Part shown: positions 55,389-63,082 of the stretch, piece after piece
How the letters are laid out: the number at the start of each line of letters is the position of its first letter
How positions within the stretch are numbered: the stretch's first letter is position 1
DNA from: Blastocatellia bacterium
Lineage (GTDB): Bacteria; Acidobacteriota; Blastocatellia; UBA7656
DNA length: 64,000 bases
Direction of reading: 5' to 3'
NCBI GenBank assembly: GCA_035275065.1
Contig: DATENM010000055.1
Location: forward strand, 1-64,000
Position numbers and translations under genes: made by a program
Notes under the pieces: model-generated
Database searches by the model: none
What the model saw: the letters and a program-made list of their open reading frames with translations, nothing else
What the model was told of the DNA's origin: nothing

Positions 55389-56882
55389 TCACTTCCTCAG
55401 CACTCGCTGAATCAGTTGCAGCTCGCCGCGCCCGACCTCGCGGCTGGCGATCAATCCAACGACATAGAGCAGGCCAAGCGCCGCCAGCTTTATCACAATC
55501 ATGACCTTCGAGGTCGGCGCGTAGGCGAGCGACAAGGCATAGATCAATGCCGAACAGGCGGCGATACGCGCCAGTGACAGCGGCGGCATCAATGCGCCGA
55601 ATCGCTTGAGCAAATAGGCAGCGCCGATCCCTGCGCCGACGAACATAGCTATCGTCGTCGCCAGGCCCGCGCCCGCCAATCCGGCTCGCGGAATCAACAG
55701 CGCGTTCATGCCGGCGCTCGCTGACAACGTAACGACGCCAATGACTAGAGAGATTGCCGGGCGACCGCTCGCCGAGATAATCGTCGTCAGCACGTAGAGC
55801 AATCCGAAAGCGAGCATTGCGAAAGCGAGTAAGCCGAGCGCGCCACTGCCCGCTTGATACGCTTCGGGGTAGATGACGCGCAGCACGCTGGCGGCGTTGG
55901 CCGAAAATAGCGTCGCCAGCCCTGCCATAATCATCAGCGTGTAGCGCACCGTGTTAGCGATGTAGCTTCGAGTCAGCTCGCGGTCATTGGCAAACGTCGC
56001 TTGCGACACCAGCGGGAAGATGACGAAGGTCGCCGAGATGATGACTTGATATGTGATATTCGCCACGTTGATGGCTGCCCCGTAGAAACCGGCGTTGGCG
56101 CTGGCGGCGTCAGCATCGGACGACGACAGCGCTTTGACGAGAATCAGGTCAACCTTCTGCAAGAGGTTCAAGACCAGCGTGAAGGCCAGCAAGGTTGACT
56201 GAAACGCGAACAGCTCTTTCGCCTTCACTTCGCCGGTTCGCGTTCCCTTCCCGGCAATCGTCGCCGATAGCGCAAGCACGCCCGCCGCGGCCAGCGCGAA
56301 GCCACCGACGCCGCCCATCACGCCCATGCCGGTCCAGACCAGTAACACGATGCAAGCCAGCTTGAGCGTCGAATAAGTCGCGTCGAGCGCGGCTTGCGTC
56401 AGAAACTTTTTCTGACCGTTGAAGTAACCGGTGTAGACCGAATAGAACGCATAGGACAGGGTGATGAGCGCCGCCAGTCGCAGCGGATTCGTCAGCCGCG
56501 CATCGTTCAAGTAATTAGCAATCAGCGGCGCAAGCAGAAAGAAACCGAGCGCCAGCGCGCCGCCGACCAGCGATTGCAACTTCAAGGCTTTCGCTTTGAC
56601 CGAATCGGCGCGACCTTCATCCTGCGAAATGTATTTCGAGACGGTTTGCGACGTGCCGGTGACGACCACGGCGTTGATGATCGAAACGATGCCGATGACG
56701 ACTTGATAAAGGCCGAATTGCTCCTGGCTCATCAGCCGCGGCAGGCTGAAATGAATGCCGAGGCCGCTGAGAATGAACCAGAGCTTGGCGGCGCTGATGT
56801 AAAGCGTGCCGCGCCCGGCAACGCGCGCGACGTCAGCAGGCGGCGCGCTCGGCGTCAGCGCTGGTGTTGGTATGGATTGCAT
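55389..56882 (-). CDS. Oligosaccharide flippase (MOP/Wzx-like)
   Basis: The 497-residue protein has about 14 hydrophobic segments and the flippase N-terminal pattern GTLYISAAKLWFILSGLGIHFSLPRLMSQEQFGLYQVV. It probably moves a lipid-linked oligosaccharide across the inner membrane. Its start at 56882 overlaps the end of the GT4 gene by 50 bases, and no later ATG fits, so either the overlap is real or a rarer start codon is used. Confidence 0.86.
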   Translation of the reverse strand: MQSIPTPALTPSAPPADVARVAGRGTLYISAAKLWFILSGLGIHFSLPRLMSQEQFGLYQVVIGIVSIINAVVVTGTSQTVSKYISQDEGRADSVKAKALKLQSLVGGALALGFFLLAPLIANYLNDARLTNPLRLAALITLSYAFYSVYTGYFNGQKKFLTQAALDATYSTLKLACIVLLVWTGMGVMGGVGGFALAAAGVLALSATIAGKGTRTGEVKAKELFAFQSTLLAFTLVLNLLQKVDLILVKALSSSDADAASANAGFYGAAINVANITYQVIISATFVIFPLVSQATFANDRELTRSYIANTVRYTLMIMAGLATLFSANAASVLRVIYPEAYQAGSGALGLLAFAMLAFGLLYVLTTIISASGRPAISLVIGVVTLSASAGMNALLIPRAGLAGAGLATTIAMFVGAGIGAAYLLKRFGALMPPLSLARIAACSALIYALSLAYAPTSKVMIVIKLAALGLLYVVGLIASREVGRGELQLIQRVLRK

Positions 56883-58104
56883 TCCTGTTCAATGATTCCT
56901 TGATGAGCCGGGCATAGACCGCGGCAACGCGCGGCCATGCATATTCGGCCGCCGTGCGCCGAGCGTTTTCTCCGAGCCGCCGGCGCAGTGCCGCATCCTC
57001 TAACAGCCGGTGTAACTTTTCGGCGAGCATACGGGCGTCGCCCGGCTCGAACAACAGCCCATTGTGCGGGTCGCGGATGATTTCCGCCAGCCCGCCTGTG
57101 CTAGAGGCGATGACCGCGCGACCGGCGGCCATCGCTTCCAGGCAGACCACCGGCATGCCTTCGCTGCGGTTGCCAGCCAGGCGCGACGGAATCACGACGA
57201 CATCACACGAAGCCAGCAGCGCGTCACGATGCGCGGCATTGATCTGGCCGAGAAACTCGACGTTGATCGCTAATTCGACGGCTAATCGTTCGAGAGGTGT
57301 TCGTTCAGGGCCATCGCCGGCAATGGTTAACCGCGCGCTCTGTTCATGGCCTAGCGCCTCGATCAACACGTCCACACCTTTGATCCGCGTCAGCCGCCCG
57401 ATGAAAAGGATGTGGCGCAAGCTGACAGCTTGCGCTGTATTTCGGGCGTGATCCATTGTGCGCAAGCTAACAGCTTGCGCCACATCGGCTCGCCGCTCCA
57501 TTTCGACACCCATCGGCATCACTTCACACTTGTCGGCGGCGCCGGGACAGAGCGTGATGAGCTTGCGCCGCAAATCCTGGCTGACAACGACCACGCGCCG
57601 GCTACCGGCAACGATGAAGCGAGTGAGAAGCGCGCCGCCGCGTAAGCCCCCCAGTAGATGCAACGCGCCGGAATGCTCTACCGCGACGTGCGGCTTGCCG
57701 AGAAGCTTTGAAAGCGCCGCGCCCATTAGCCCCGATGGCAACAGCCAGTGCGAGCAAATCACCTCGGCCCTCAAAGCCAACCGCGCAGCCCTGACAAAGA
57801 AGCTCAACAACGCAATCGCGGTAGCCAGCTTTGTCATAAGGCTTGCTTCACGTAGACGATTTAAATCGGTCGCTGACCGGAAAGGATTAAACCGCGCAGG
57901 CAAGAGCGGCGCAGAGCGGACCAATCTGTAAGGCTCTCCAGTCATCGCGACGGTTTGATCGGCTGGTGGCGCAAGCACCGTGATGCTGAAATCAGCCGCC
58001 AGATGGCGCGCGAACTGGCGAACGTAACCGCAGGTCTCATCATCCGGCCCACACGGGAATGAGCTGGTAAGAATCAACAACCGGGGTTTGAGTTCTGGTT
58101 TCAC
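56833..58104 (-). CDS. GT4 family glycosyltransferase containing an in-frame repeat insertion
   Basis: The 423-residue protein has GT-B motifs: ILTSSFPCGPDDETCGYVRQ at the N-terminus, VAVEHSGALH, ILFIGRLTRIKGVDVLIEAL and the E-x7-E region EGMPVVCLEAMAAGRAVIAS. Residues 207-231 are encoded by a palindromic element (57411-57484) and carry AQAVSLR at 209-215 and again at 224-230, in the usually variable linker just before the C-terminal Rossmann domain. The frame stays open through the insertion, so the enzyme may still work. Confidence 0.88.
   Translation of the reverse strand: MKPELKPRLLILTSSFPCGPDDETCGYVRQFARHLAADFSITVLAPPADQTVAMTGEPYRLVRSAPLLPARFNPFRSATDLNRLREASLMTKLATAIALLSFFVRAARLALRAEVICSHWLLPSGLMGAALSKLLGKPHVAVEHSGALHLLGGLRGGALLTRFIVAGSRRVVVVSQDLRRKLITLCPGAADKCEVMPMGVEMERRADVAQAVSLRTMDHARNTAQAVSLRHILFIGRLTRIKGVDVLIEALGHEQSARLTIAGDGPERTPLERLAVELAINVEFLGQINAAHRDALLASCDVVVIPSRLAGNRSEGMPVVCLEAMAAGRAVIASSTGGLAEIIRDPHNGLLFEPGDARMLAEKLHRLLEDAALRRRLGENARRTAAEYAWPRVAAVYARLIKESLNRNAIHTNTSADAERAAC
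57411..57484. repeat. Palindromic element inside the GT4 gene
   Basis: Two hairpin units (TGTGGCGCAAGCTGACAGCT... and ...GCGCAAGCTAACAGCTTGCG) are separated by about 16 bases. The arms are those of the 4687-4744 element. The length keeps the reading frame, and read on the coding strand each unit gives AQAVSLR. Confidence 0.93.
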
Positions 58105-58116
58105 AGGCGGGCTTAC

Positions 58117-58872
58117 TCACTTCAACAGCCACTCGACCGGCTGGCCCAGCTCAGAGGTTAGCTGCGCCAGCCGGTCGCGCCACCAGTGGCGTGCGATCAG
58201 AAAGCCGATCATTGGAACGGCGGTCAGCGGGTTGATGCCGGACACTTCGGTTTCGTAAATGCTGCGCACCGCGACGCTGGCGACTCGAAGCCGCGCCCGC
58301 ACGGCGGCAAATAACATTTCGTTAGGGAAGCCATAGCGGTCGTACAGCGTATCGAGCGGCAAGCCTTTCAACGCCGCGCGACGGATCACCGTGTAGCCGC
58401 ACTGCGCGTCAAGGCGAACGGCACAGCGCGCCGCGCGCCGCGTCAACTGACTGAACAGCCAGTTACCAATCAAACGAGCAAGCGGCATGGCCCTGAGCGA
58501 TTCACGATGCAGGAAGCGATTACCTTTGACATAATCGGCCCCGGCGATGGCCGCGTCTAGCAATGCGGGCAGGTCACGCCCATCCATCTGCCCATCGCCA
58601 TCCATCACGGCGATCAGGTCGGCGCCGGTCGCCAGAGCCCGCCGATAGCCGGTCTTGGTCGCCGCGCCGACGCCGCCATTCGTCGCATGGCGAATGGCGA
58701 TCAATCGCCCATCAGCGATGTCGCGCAATCGCGCCGCCGTGTTGTCGCGGCTGGCGTCGTCTACGGCGATGATCAGATCAACGAACGACGGCACCCGCCC
58801 GATGGCGCGCTCGATGCGGTCTTCTTCGTTGTGAATCGGCATCACGACGGCGATGCGATGATGGCGGTACAT
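58117..58872 (-). CDS. GT2 family glycosyltransferase
   Basis: The 251-residue protein has IAVVMPIHNEEDRIERAIGR, IIAVDDASRDNTA, GAATKTGYRRALATGADLIAV and the DxD in VMDGDGQMDGRDLP, followed by an amphipathic region KGNRFLH. It is a polyprenol-phosphate-sugar-synthase-like GT-A enzyme without clear membrane helices. It lies 6 nt downstream of the flippase-like gene at 58879. Confidence 0.87.
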   Translation of the reverse strand: MYRHHRIAVVMPIHNEEDRIERAIGRVPSFVDLIIAVDDASRDNTAARLRDIADGRLIAIRHATNGGVGAATKTGYRRALATGADLIAVMDGDGQMDGRDLPALLDAAIAGADYVKGNRFLHRESLRAMPLARLIGNWLFSQLTRRAARCAVRLDAQCGYTVIRRAALKGLPLDTLYDRYGFPNEMLFAAVRARLRVASVAVRSIYETEVSGINPLTAVPMIGFLIARHWWRDRLAQLTSELGQPVEWLLK

Positions 58873-58878
58873 GGCTGG

Positions 58879-59973
58879 CTATCCGGCCTCCGAGCCTTTC
58901 AAATCGAGTTCGGCGATGGGCCGCTCTGGCTGCTTGAGCCGCGCCATCGAGATGTAAATGATGCCGCCGGCGATGGCGTTGCAGTAGATTGGCGCAAACG
59001 CCAGCAGCGCGAAGGCCAGCGCCTGTTCGCGGCTCAGGCCGACGCCGGCGAATAGCGCGACCAACAGCCATTCGCGCACGCCAATGCCGCCAATCGATAC
59101 GGGCAGCATGCGCACCAGGTCAACCAGCGACATAAACGCGAAGACTGTCGCAAAGCTGAGCGGCAAGCCGAGCGCCAGCGCGACAATGTAACAACCCAGG
59201 CTCCAGACCGCGCGCACCAGCACCGATAGCGCCAGCGTGCTTATCACCATCCGTCGGTGGTGGCGCAATTCGGAAATGGCTTCAAGGGTGCGCGCCGCCG
59301 CCTGACCAAAGCGCTCCAGCTTGAAGCGCCCGCCCAATGCTCGACAAACCCGCGCCAGCCGCGATGAGACGCGCTCGCTCATCAACATCGCCGCAGCCGC
59401 GAAAGCGACGGCGAGAACGATTTCGCTCAAGACGACGCGGTTCGTCTGCGCGTAGCTGTGACTGGCGACGCTGGCGACGAGGCCGAGCAGCAGGATGATA
59501 AAGCCGCCGACCATGCGCTCGTAGACCAGCGTCGATAGCACGAAGGCTTTGTCGCGCACTTCGCGGTCAACGTAGATCAAGCGCGCCACGTCGCCGCTGA
59601 CGCCGCCGCCCGGAATGAAATTCATGAAGAAGATGCCGATCAGGTAGACCGCAAACAGCCGGTAGGTTTTGAACCTCTGGCCGCGCACCGCGAGAATGGC
59701 CCGCCAGCGCGACGCCATCAGCCAGGTGACCGCGAACGACGCCAGCACCGCGAGCGGCAGATAGGCGACGCGGGTCGAGCGAATCGCTTCGAGCAAGCTG
59801 TGCAGATCAGAGCGGGCGATAACCAGCGCCAGCGCGCCGACGCCGATAATCACTTGCGCGAGGCCGCGCAGGCTGATGCCGCGCGGCGCGGCGTTCGTCG
59901 GTGACGGAGCTTTCGGTTGGCGTCGTTGCATCAGTTGTTCGATGTCGCGCAAGCTGACCGCCTGGCGCGACAT
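58879..59973 (-). CDS. LPG-synthase-family (flippase-like) integral membrane protein
   Basis: The 364-residue protein has seven or eight helices of the UPF0104/MprF-flippase-like family: VAYLPLAVLASFAVTWLMASRWRAIL, GIFFMNFIPGGGVSGDVARLIYV, and SIGGIGVREWLLVALFAGVG. Such proteins are believed to move lipids or lipid-linked sugars. The first ten codons (MSRQAVSLRD) come from a palindromic element at 59942-59973, and the ATG overlaps the stop of the upstream GT2 gene as TAATG. Confidence 0.87.
   Translation of the reverse strand: MSRQAVSLRDIEQLMQRRQPKAPSPTNAAPRGISLRGLAQVIIGVGALALVIARSDLHSLLEAIRSTRVAYLPLAVLASFAVTWLMASRWRAILAVRGQRFKTYRLFAVYLIGIFFMNFIPGGGVSGDVARLIYVDREVRDKAFVLSTLVYERMVGGFIILLLGLVASVASHSYAQTNRVVLSEIVLAVAFAAAAMLMSERVSSRLARVCRALGGRFKLERFGQAAARTLEAISELRHHRRMVISTLALSVLVRAVWSLGCYIVALALGLPLSFATVFAFMSLVDLVRMLPVSIGGIGVREWLLVALFAGVGLSREQALAFALLAFAPIYCNAIAGGIIYISMARLKQPERPIAELDLKGSEAG
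59942..59973. repeat. Single-hairpin palindromic element overlapping a start codon
   Basis: ATGTCGCGC (59942-59950) and GCGCGACAT (59965-59973) form the ends of an element whose middle reads AAGCTGACCGCCTG. It encodes MSRQAVSLRD, related to the AQAVSLR peptide of the GT4 insertion. Confidence 0.8.
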
Positions 59974-60689
59974 TAACGCTTGCCGCGTGGCTTCGAGTGA
60001 ATGTTCATCCAGATGTGCGCCAGCTCGCCGAGCGTCGAAATGATATGGCTGGCGCGCACTGTCGAACGGCCCGCCGGGCGCGGGTAATGGCGCACGCCGA
60101 TCTCGACCAGGCGAAAGCCGTAATACTTGGCTTTCGCCAGCACCTCGGCGTCAACGAAGAACTTCTTCGATTCAATCGTGACTTTATCGAAGACTTCGCG
60201 GCGAAAGAGCTTGAAAGCGCAATCGATGTCGCGCACGTTGATGCGAAACATGATTCGCACCAGCAGGTTGAACCCCCAGCTCAGAATCAGCCGCGTCAGC
60301 GGGTCGAAGCGATAGATGCGGAAGCCGCAGACGATGTCGGCCTCTTCAATCAGCGGCAACAGCCGCGGCATCTCTTTGACATCGAATTGATTGTCCGAGT
60401 CTGTGTAAAAGATCAACTGGTGCCGCGCGCTGCCGAAGCCTGTGCGTAAGGCTTCGGCGTAACCGCGATTCGGCTGGTGATGAAAGACGCGAATATGCCG
60501 CGGGTCTTCGGCGGCCAGCCGATCACCAATCTCGCCCGTGCGATCTCGCGAGCCATCATTGACGACGATCACTTCCCAGTCGCGCAGGCCGAGTCCACCC
60601 AGCACGGCGGCCATGTCCCGCGTCGCCTTCTCGATGTTTTCTTCCTCGTCGTACGCGGGCAAGACCGCCGAGATGGAGTCGAATGGCAT
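59973..60689 (-). CDS. GT2 family glycosyltransferase (DPM1-like)
   Basis: The 238-residue protein has ISAVLPAYDEEENIEKATRD, VIVVNDGSRDRTGEI, a DSD variant of the DxD motif (YTDSDNQFDV) and DIDCAFKLFRREVFDKV. The closing segment RHYPRPAGRSTVRASHI is typical of Dpm/Alg5-type enzymes. It resembles the GT2 at 51437. I use ATG 60689; TTG 60710 is possible. The stop overlaps the next start. Confidence 0.86.
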   Translation of the reverse strand: MPFDSISAVLPAYDEEENIEKATRDMAAVLGGLGLRDWEVIVVNDGSRDRTGEIGDRLAAEDPRHIRVFHHQPNRGYAEALRTGFGSARHQLIFYTDSDNQFDVKEMPRLLPLIEEADIVCGFRIYRFDPLTRLILSWGFNLLVRIMFRINVRDIDCAFKLFRREVFDKVTIESKKFFVDAEVLAKAKYYGFRLVEIGVRHYPRPAGRSTVRASHIISTLGELAHIWMNIHSKPRGKR

Positions 60690-60725
60690 CTTCAGTAATC
60701 CGTCCCACAAACTCGAAGGCGCGCC

Positions 60726-61223
60726 TTAAGAGACCAGCTTTGCCAGGCTGGCTTCCCAGTTGGTCCGCAAGACGGTGCCGTAAATCTGCTTCTCTTTCTC
60801 ACGGCGGATCGAGCAGGCTTTCAAGAGCGCGCCGCGCTCGCCGTACTTCTCAACCGGCACGAAGATCGTCTCGACGCGGCCCGGCTCCGGGTTCCAGGTG
60901 ACGACGTAATACTTGCTGACGATGCGCTCGCCATCTTTGGTGCGCACGACCTTGGTGCGGCGCTGGACGCCAACGATGCCCGAGGTGTTGCGCGTCTGCC
61001 GGGCAATGACCTGACGGTCTGTGCGCGGGCGACCCAGCTTCTTCTCGGCCTCGTCGCGGTAAGTCACCGCCGCGTCGAGCGCCTGCCTTTTGCTGCCATG
61101 AACTTTGTCGCTAAAAAATTTAGAGACCTGCTTGCCATTAAACATCACGCGGACATACCAGCCGAAGGTATTGCGTGAAGGCTGATCGATGCGGCTGATC
61201 CCCTTGTGACCACTCTTTGTCAT
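60726..61223 (-). CDS. Small protein with two AP2-like DNA-binding domains
   Basis: A ribosome site (GGGAG...AGG) precedes ATG 61223. The 165-residue product has one AP2-like unit at about 8-60 (GISRIDQPSRNTFGWYVRVM, FNGKQVSKFFSDKVHG, KRQALDAAVTYRDEAEKKLG) and a second, weaker one at about 82-150 (SGIVGVQRRT, SKYYVVTWNPEPGR, KYGERGALLKACSIRREKE). Bacterial AP2 domains are usually parts of homing endonucleases or integrases; here no catalytic domain is attached, so a regulator of the surrounding cluster is plausible but unproven. Confidence 0.72.
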   Translation of the reverse strand: MTKSGHKGISRIDQPSRNTFGWYVRVMFNGKQVSKFFSDKVHGSKRQALDAAVTYRDEAEKKLGRPRTDRQVIARQTRNTSGIVGVQRRTKVVRTKDGERIVSKYYVVTWNPEPGRVETIFVPVEKYGERGALLKACSIRREKEKQIYGTVLRTNWEASLAKLVS

Positions 61224-61330
61224 GATTTGCCTGATTCTCCCTTGTTGAATTTGTTCACAAACCCCCACCGTCGGTGCCTACCAAACGCCGGCGGCTTACT
61301 GCCAGTTCTGCTTTTGTCTTTACTTCCAGC

Positions 61331-63007
61331 CTATCCCAAATAGCCCCAGCCGCGCAGCCGCTCGCGGATTTCGTCGCTCTCTTCGTCGGTCATTGCGCCG
61401 CTCTTTTCCGCCTCGGCGAAAGCCGCGTCAGTCAGCCGCACGGGATGATGAGCCATATAATCGTCGGTGAAGATCGTTTCCAGCACGCGCCCATCCATGT
61501 CCGCGGGCACTTCGACGCCGAACGAGTGCAGGATGGTCGGCGCGTAATCGATGATGCGCGCGCCTTCGACGCTCGCCCCGCGCCTTAGCTCAGGGCCGCG
61601 CCCCAAAAAGATGCCGTGCATGCGGTGATCGCCCGAATTGCCATAGACCGGCGTGATGAATTTGTTCGAGGTCAGGTCGAGCGTGCCGAGCGGCTTGTTC
61701 GACATATCCGCCGGCAAGAATTGCAGGTCGGGCGCTTGCGCGATATGCGGCCCGGTGTAGAGGTCTTCGCGCCGCCAGATGGGGCCGATCAGCGATTGGC
61801 GAGTTTCGGGATCGGTCAAGTCGCGTAGCTTACGACTCACTTCCGCCAGCACGCGCTCGTATTCGGCTCCCGGCTCGACGATGCCGTTGGCTTCGCGCCC
61901 CTTCAGGTTGATGAATATCTGCCCGTAGTTGCCCTTAGAAAAAGCCACGGTGCGCGACCAGTCTACGTCGTCGAGCGACAGCATCAGGGCGTTGGCCAGC
62001 TTCATCAACGTCGAGCGATTCGACACGCCGACCGACAGGCGCAGGTGCGCCAATCCCATCTTCATCGCTGAACGATAGGCCAGGTCAGGCGTCAGCCCCA
62101 GCTTGAACAGGGCGCGCTTGAAGCGCGTCATCGCGTCGCGCTTCAAGACCAGCAAGCCTTGCTCGATCAGCCAGACGTTGAAGCAGAGAAACTTCTTGAT
62201 CGGCCCGAAGCCGTGATCCGAGCCCATATAAATCGTCGTGTCCGGGCCAACCGCATCCAACAGCTCGCCGAGCATCGCGTCAACCGCGCTCCAGTATTCG
62301 TGAATGCGCTCGATGTTGGCCGTATGCTCTTTGCGGTCAAAAAACGGGTGCGACTCATCGAGCAAATGCCACAGCTCGTGCTGAAACCGATCCGTGCCCC
62401 AGTAGTGTGTGGCGAACACATCCCAGTCGTAATTGTCCATCAGGTAGCGGTTCACCTGAGTCTTGTACTTCAGCTCGTCAAAGAGCTGATTGAGGATGTT
62501 GTCAACCTTGCCGGGGGCGTAGACTTCGGTGATGTAGAGTTGATAGGGGCCGAAGCGCGATTCGATCTCTTCGAGCAACGATTCGGGATAGGTGAAGTCG
62601 CGGCGACCGCGCGGCGTCAGGAAATCGGCGACCATCACGCCGTTGACCATCGTCGGCGGATAGGTGCAAGGCATGTTGGTGACGATGGCGCGCTTGCCCA
62701 TCTGGCCGAGAATGTCCCAGAAAGGCAGGCCGTCGCGGGCGCGGGCGCTGACCGGCTGATCGGGCAGGGCGTTCGAGCCTTTGCGCCGCAGCAGGAATTC
62801 AAAGACGCCGTGCTTGCCGGGATTCTTGCCGGTCATCCACGACACCCAGGCGGTCGGCGTGATGGGCGGGATCGTCGTTTCCAGCCAGCCGCGCACGCCT
62901 TCGTTGATGAAGGCTTGCAGGCGCGGCATCAATCCTTTTTGCATCAGCGGATCAAGCAGATCAAATGTAGACCCATCCAGACCTATGAAGAGAACTTTTT
63001 TGCTCAT
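61331..63007 (-). CDS. Alkaline-phosphatase-superfamily phosphodiesterase-like protein, second paralogue
   Basis: The 558-residue protein has the same layout as the 53662-55329 product: Asp11 (IGLDGSTF), Thr50 in PPITPTAWVSWMTGKNPGKHG, MGSDHGFGP, HRMHGIFLG and the C-terminal LRGWGYLG. Both lack a signal peptide. Having two paralogues in one glycan cluster suggests related but distinct substrates. ATG 63007 is the best start; no strong Shine-Dalgarno is evident. Confidence 0.86.
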   Translation of the reverse strand: MSKKVLFIGLDGSTFDLLDPLMQKGLMPRLQAFINEGVRGWLETTIPPITPTAWVSWMTGKNPGKHGVFEFLLRRKGSNALPDQPVSARARDGLPFWDILGQMGKRAIVTNMPCTYPPTMVNGVMVADFLTPRGRRDFTYPESLLEEIESRFGPYQLYITEVYAPGKVDNILNQLFDELKYKTQVNRYLMDNYDWDVFATHYWGTDRFQHELWHLLDESHPFFDRKEHTANIERIHEYWSAVDAMLGELLDAVGPDTTIYMGSDHGFGPIKKFLCFNVWLIEQGLLVLKRDAMTRFKRALFKLGLTPDLAYRSAMKMGLAHLRLSVGVSNRSTLMKLANALMLSLDDVDWSRTVAFSKGNYGQIFINLKGREANGIVEPGAEYERVLAEVSRKLRDLTDPETRQSLIGPIWRREDLYTGPHIAQAPDLQFLPADMSNKPLGTLDLTSNKFITPVYGNSGDHRMHGIFLGRGPELRRGASVEGARIIDYAPTILHSFGVEVPADMDGRVLETIFTDDYMAHHPVRLTDAAFAEAEKSGAMTDEESDEIRERLRGWGYLG

Positions 63008-63082
63008 AACAAAAGACTAAGAAATTTACAGGATTATGGCGCGATTCTCAACCCATGTTGGCTTGTGAGGCGGCGAGGCGGT

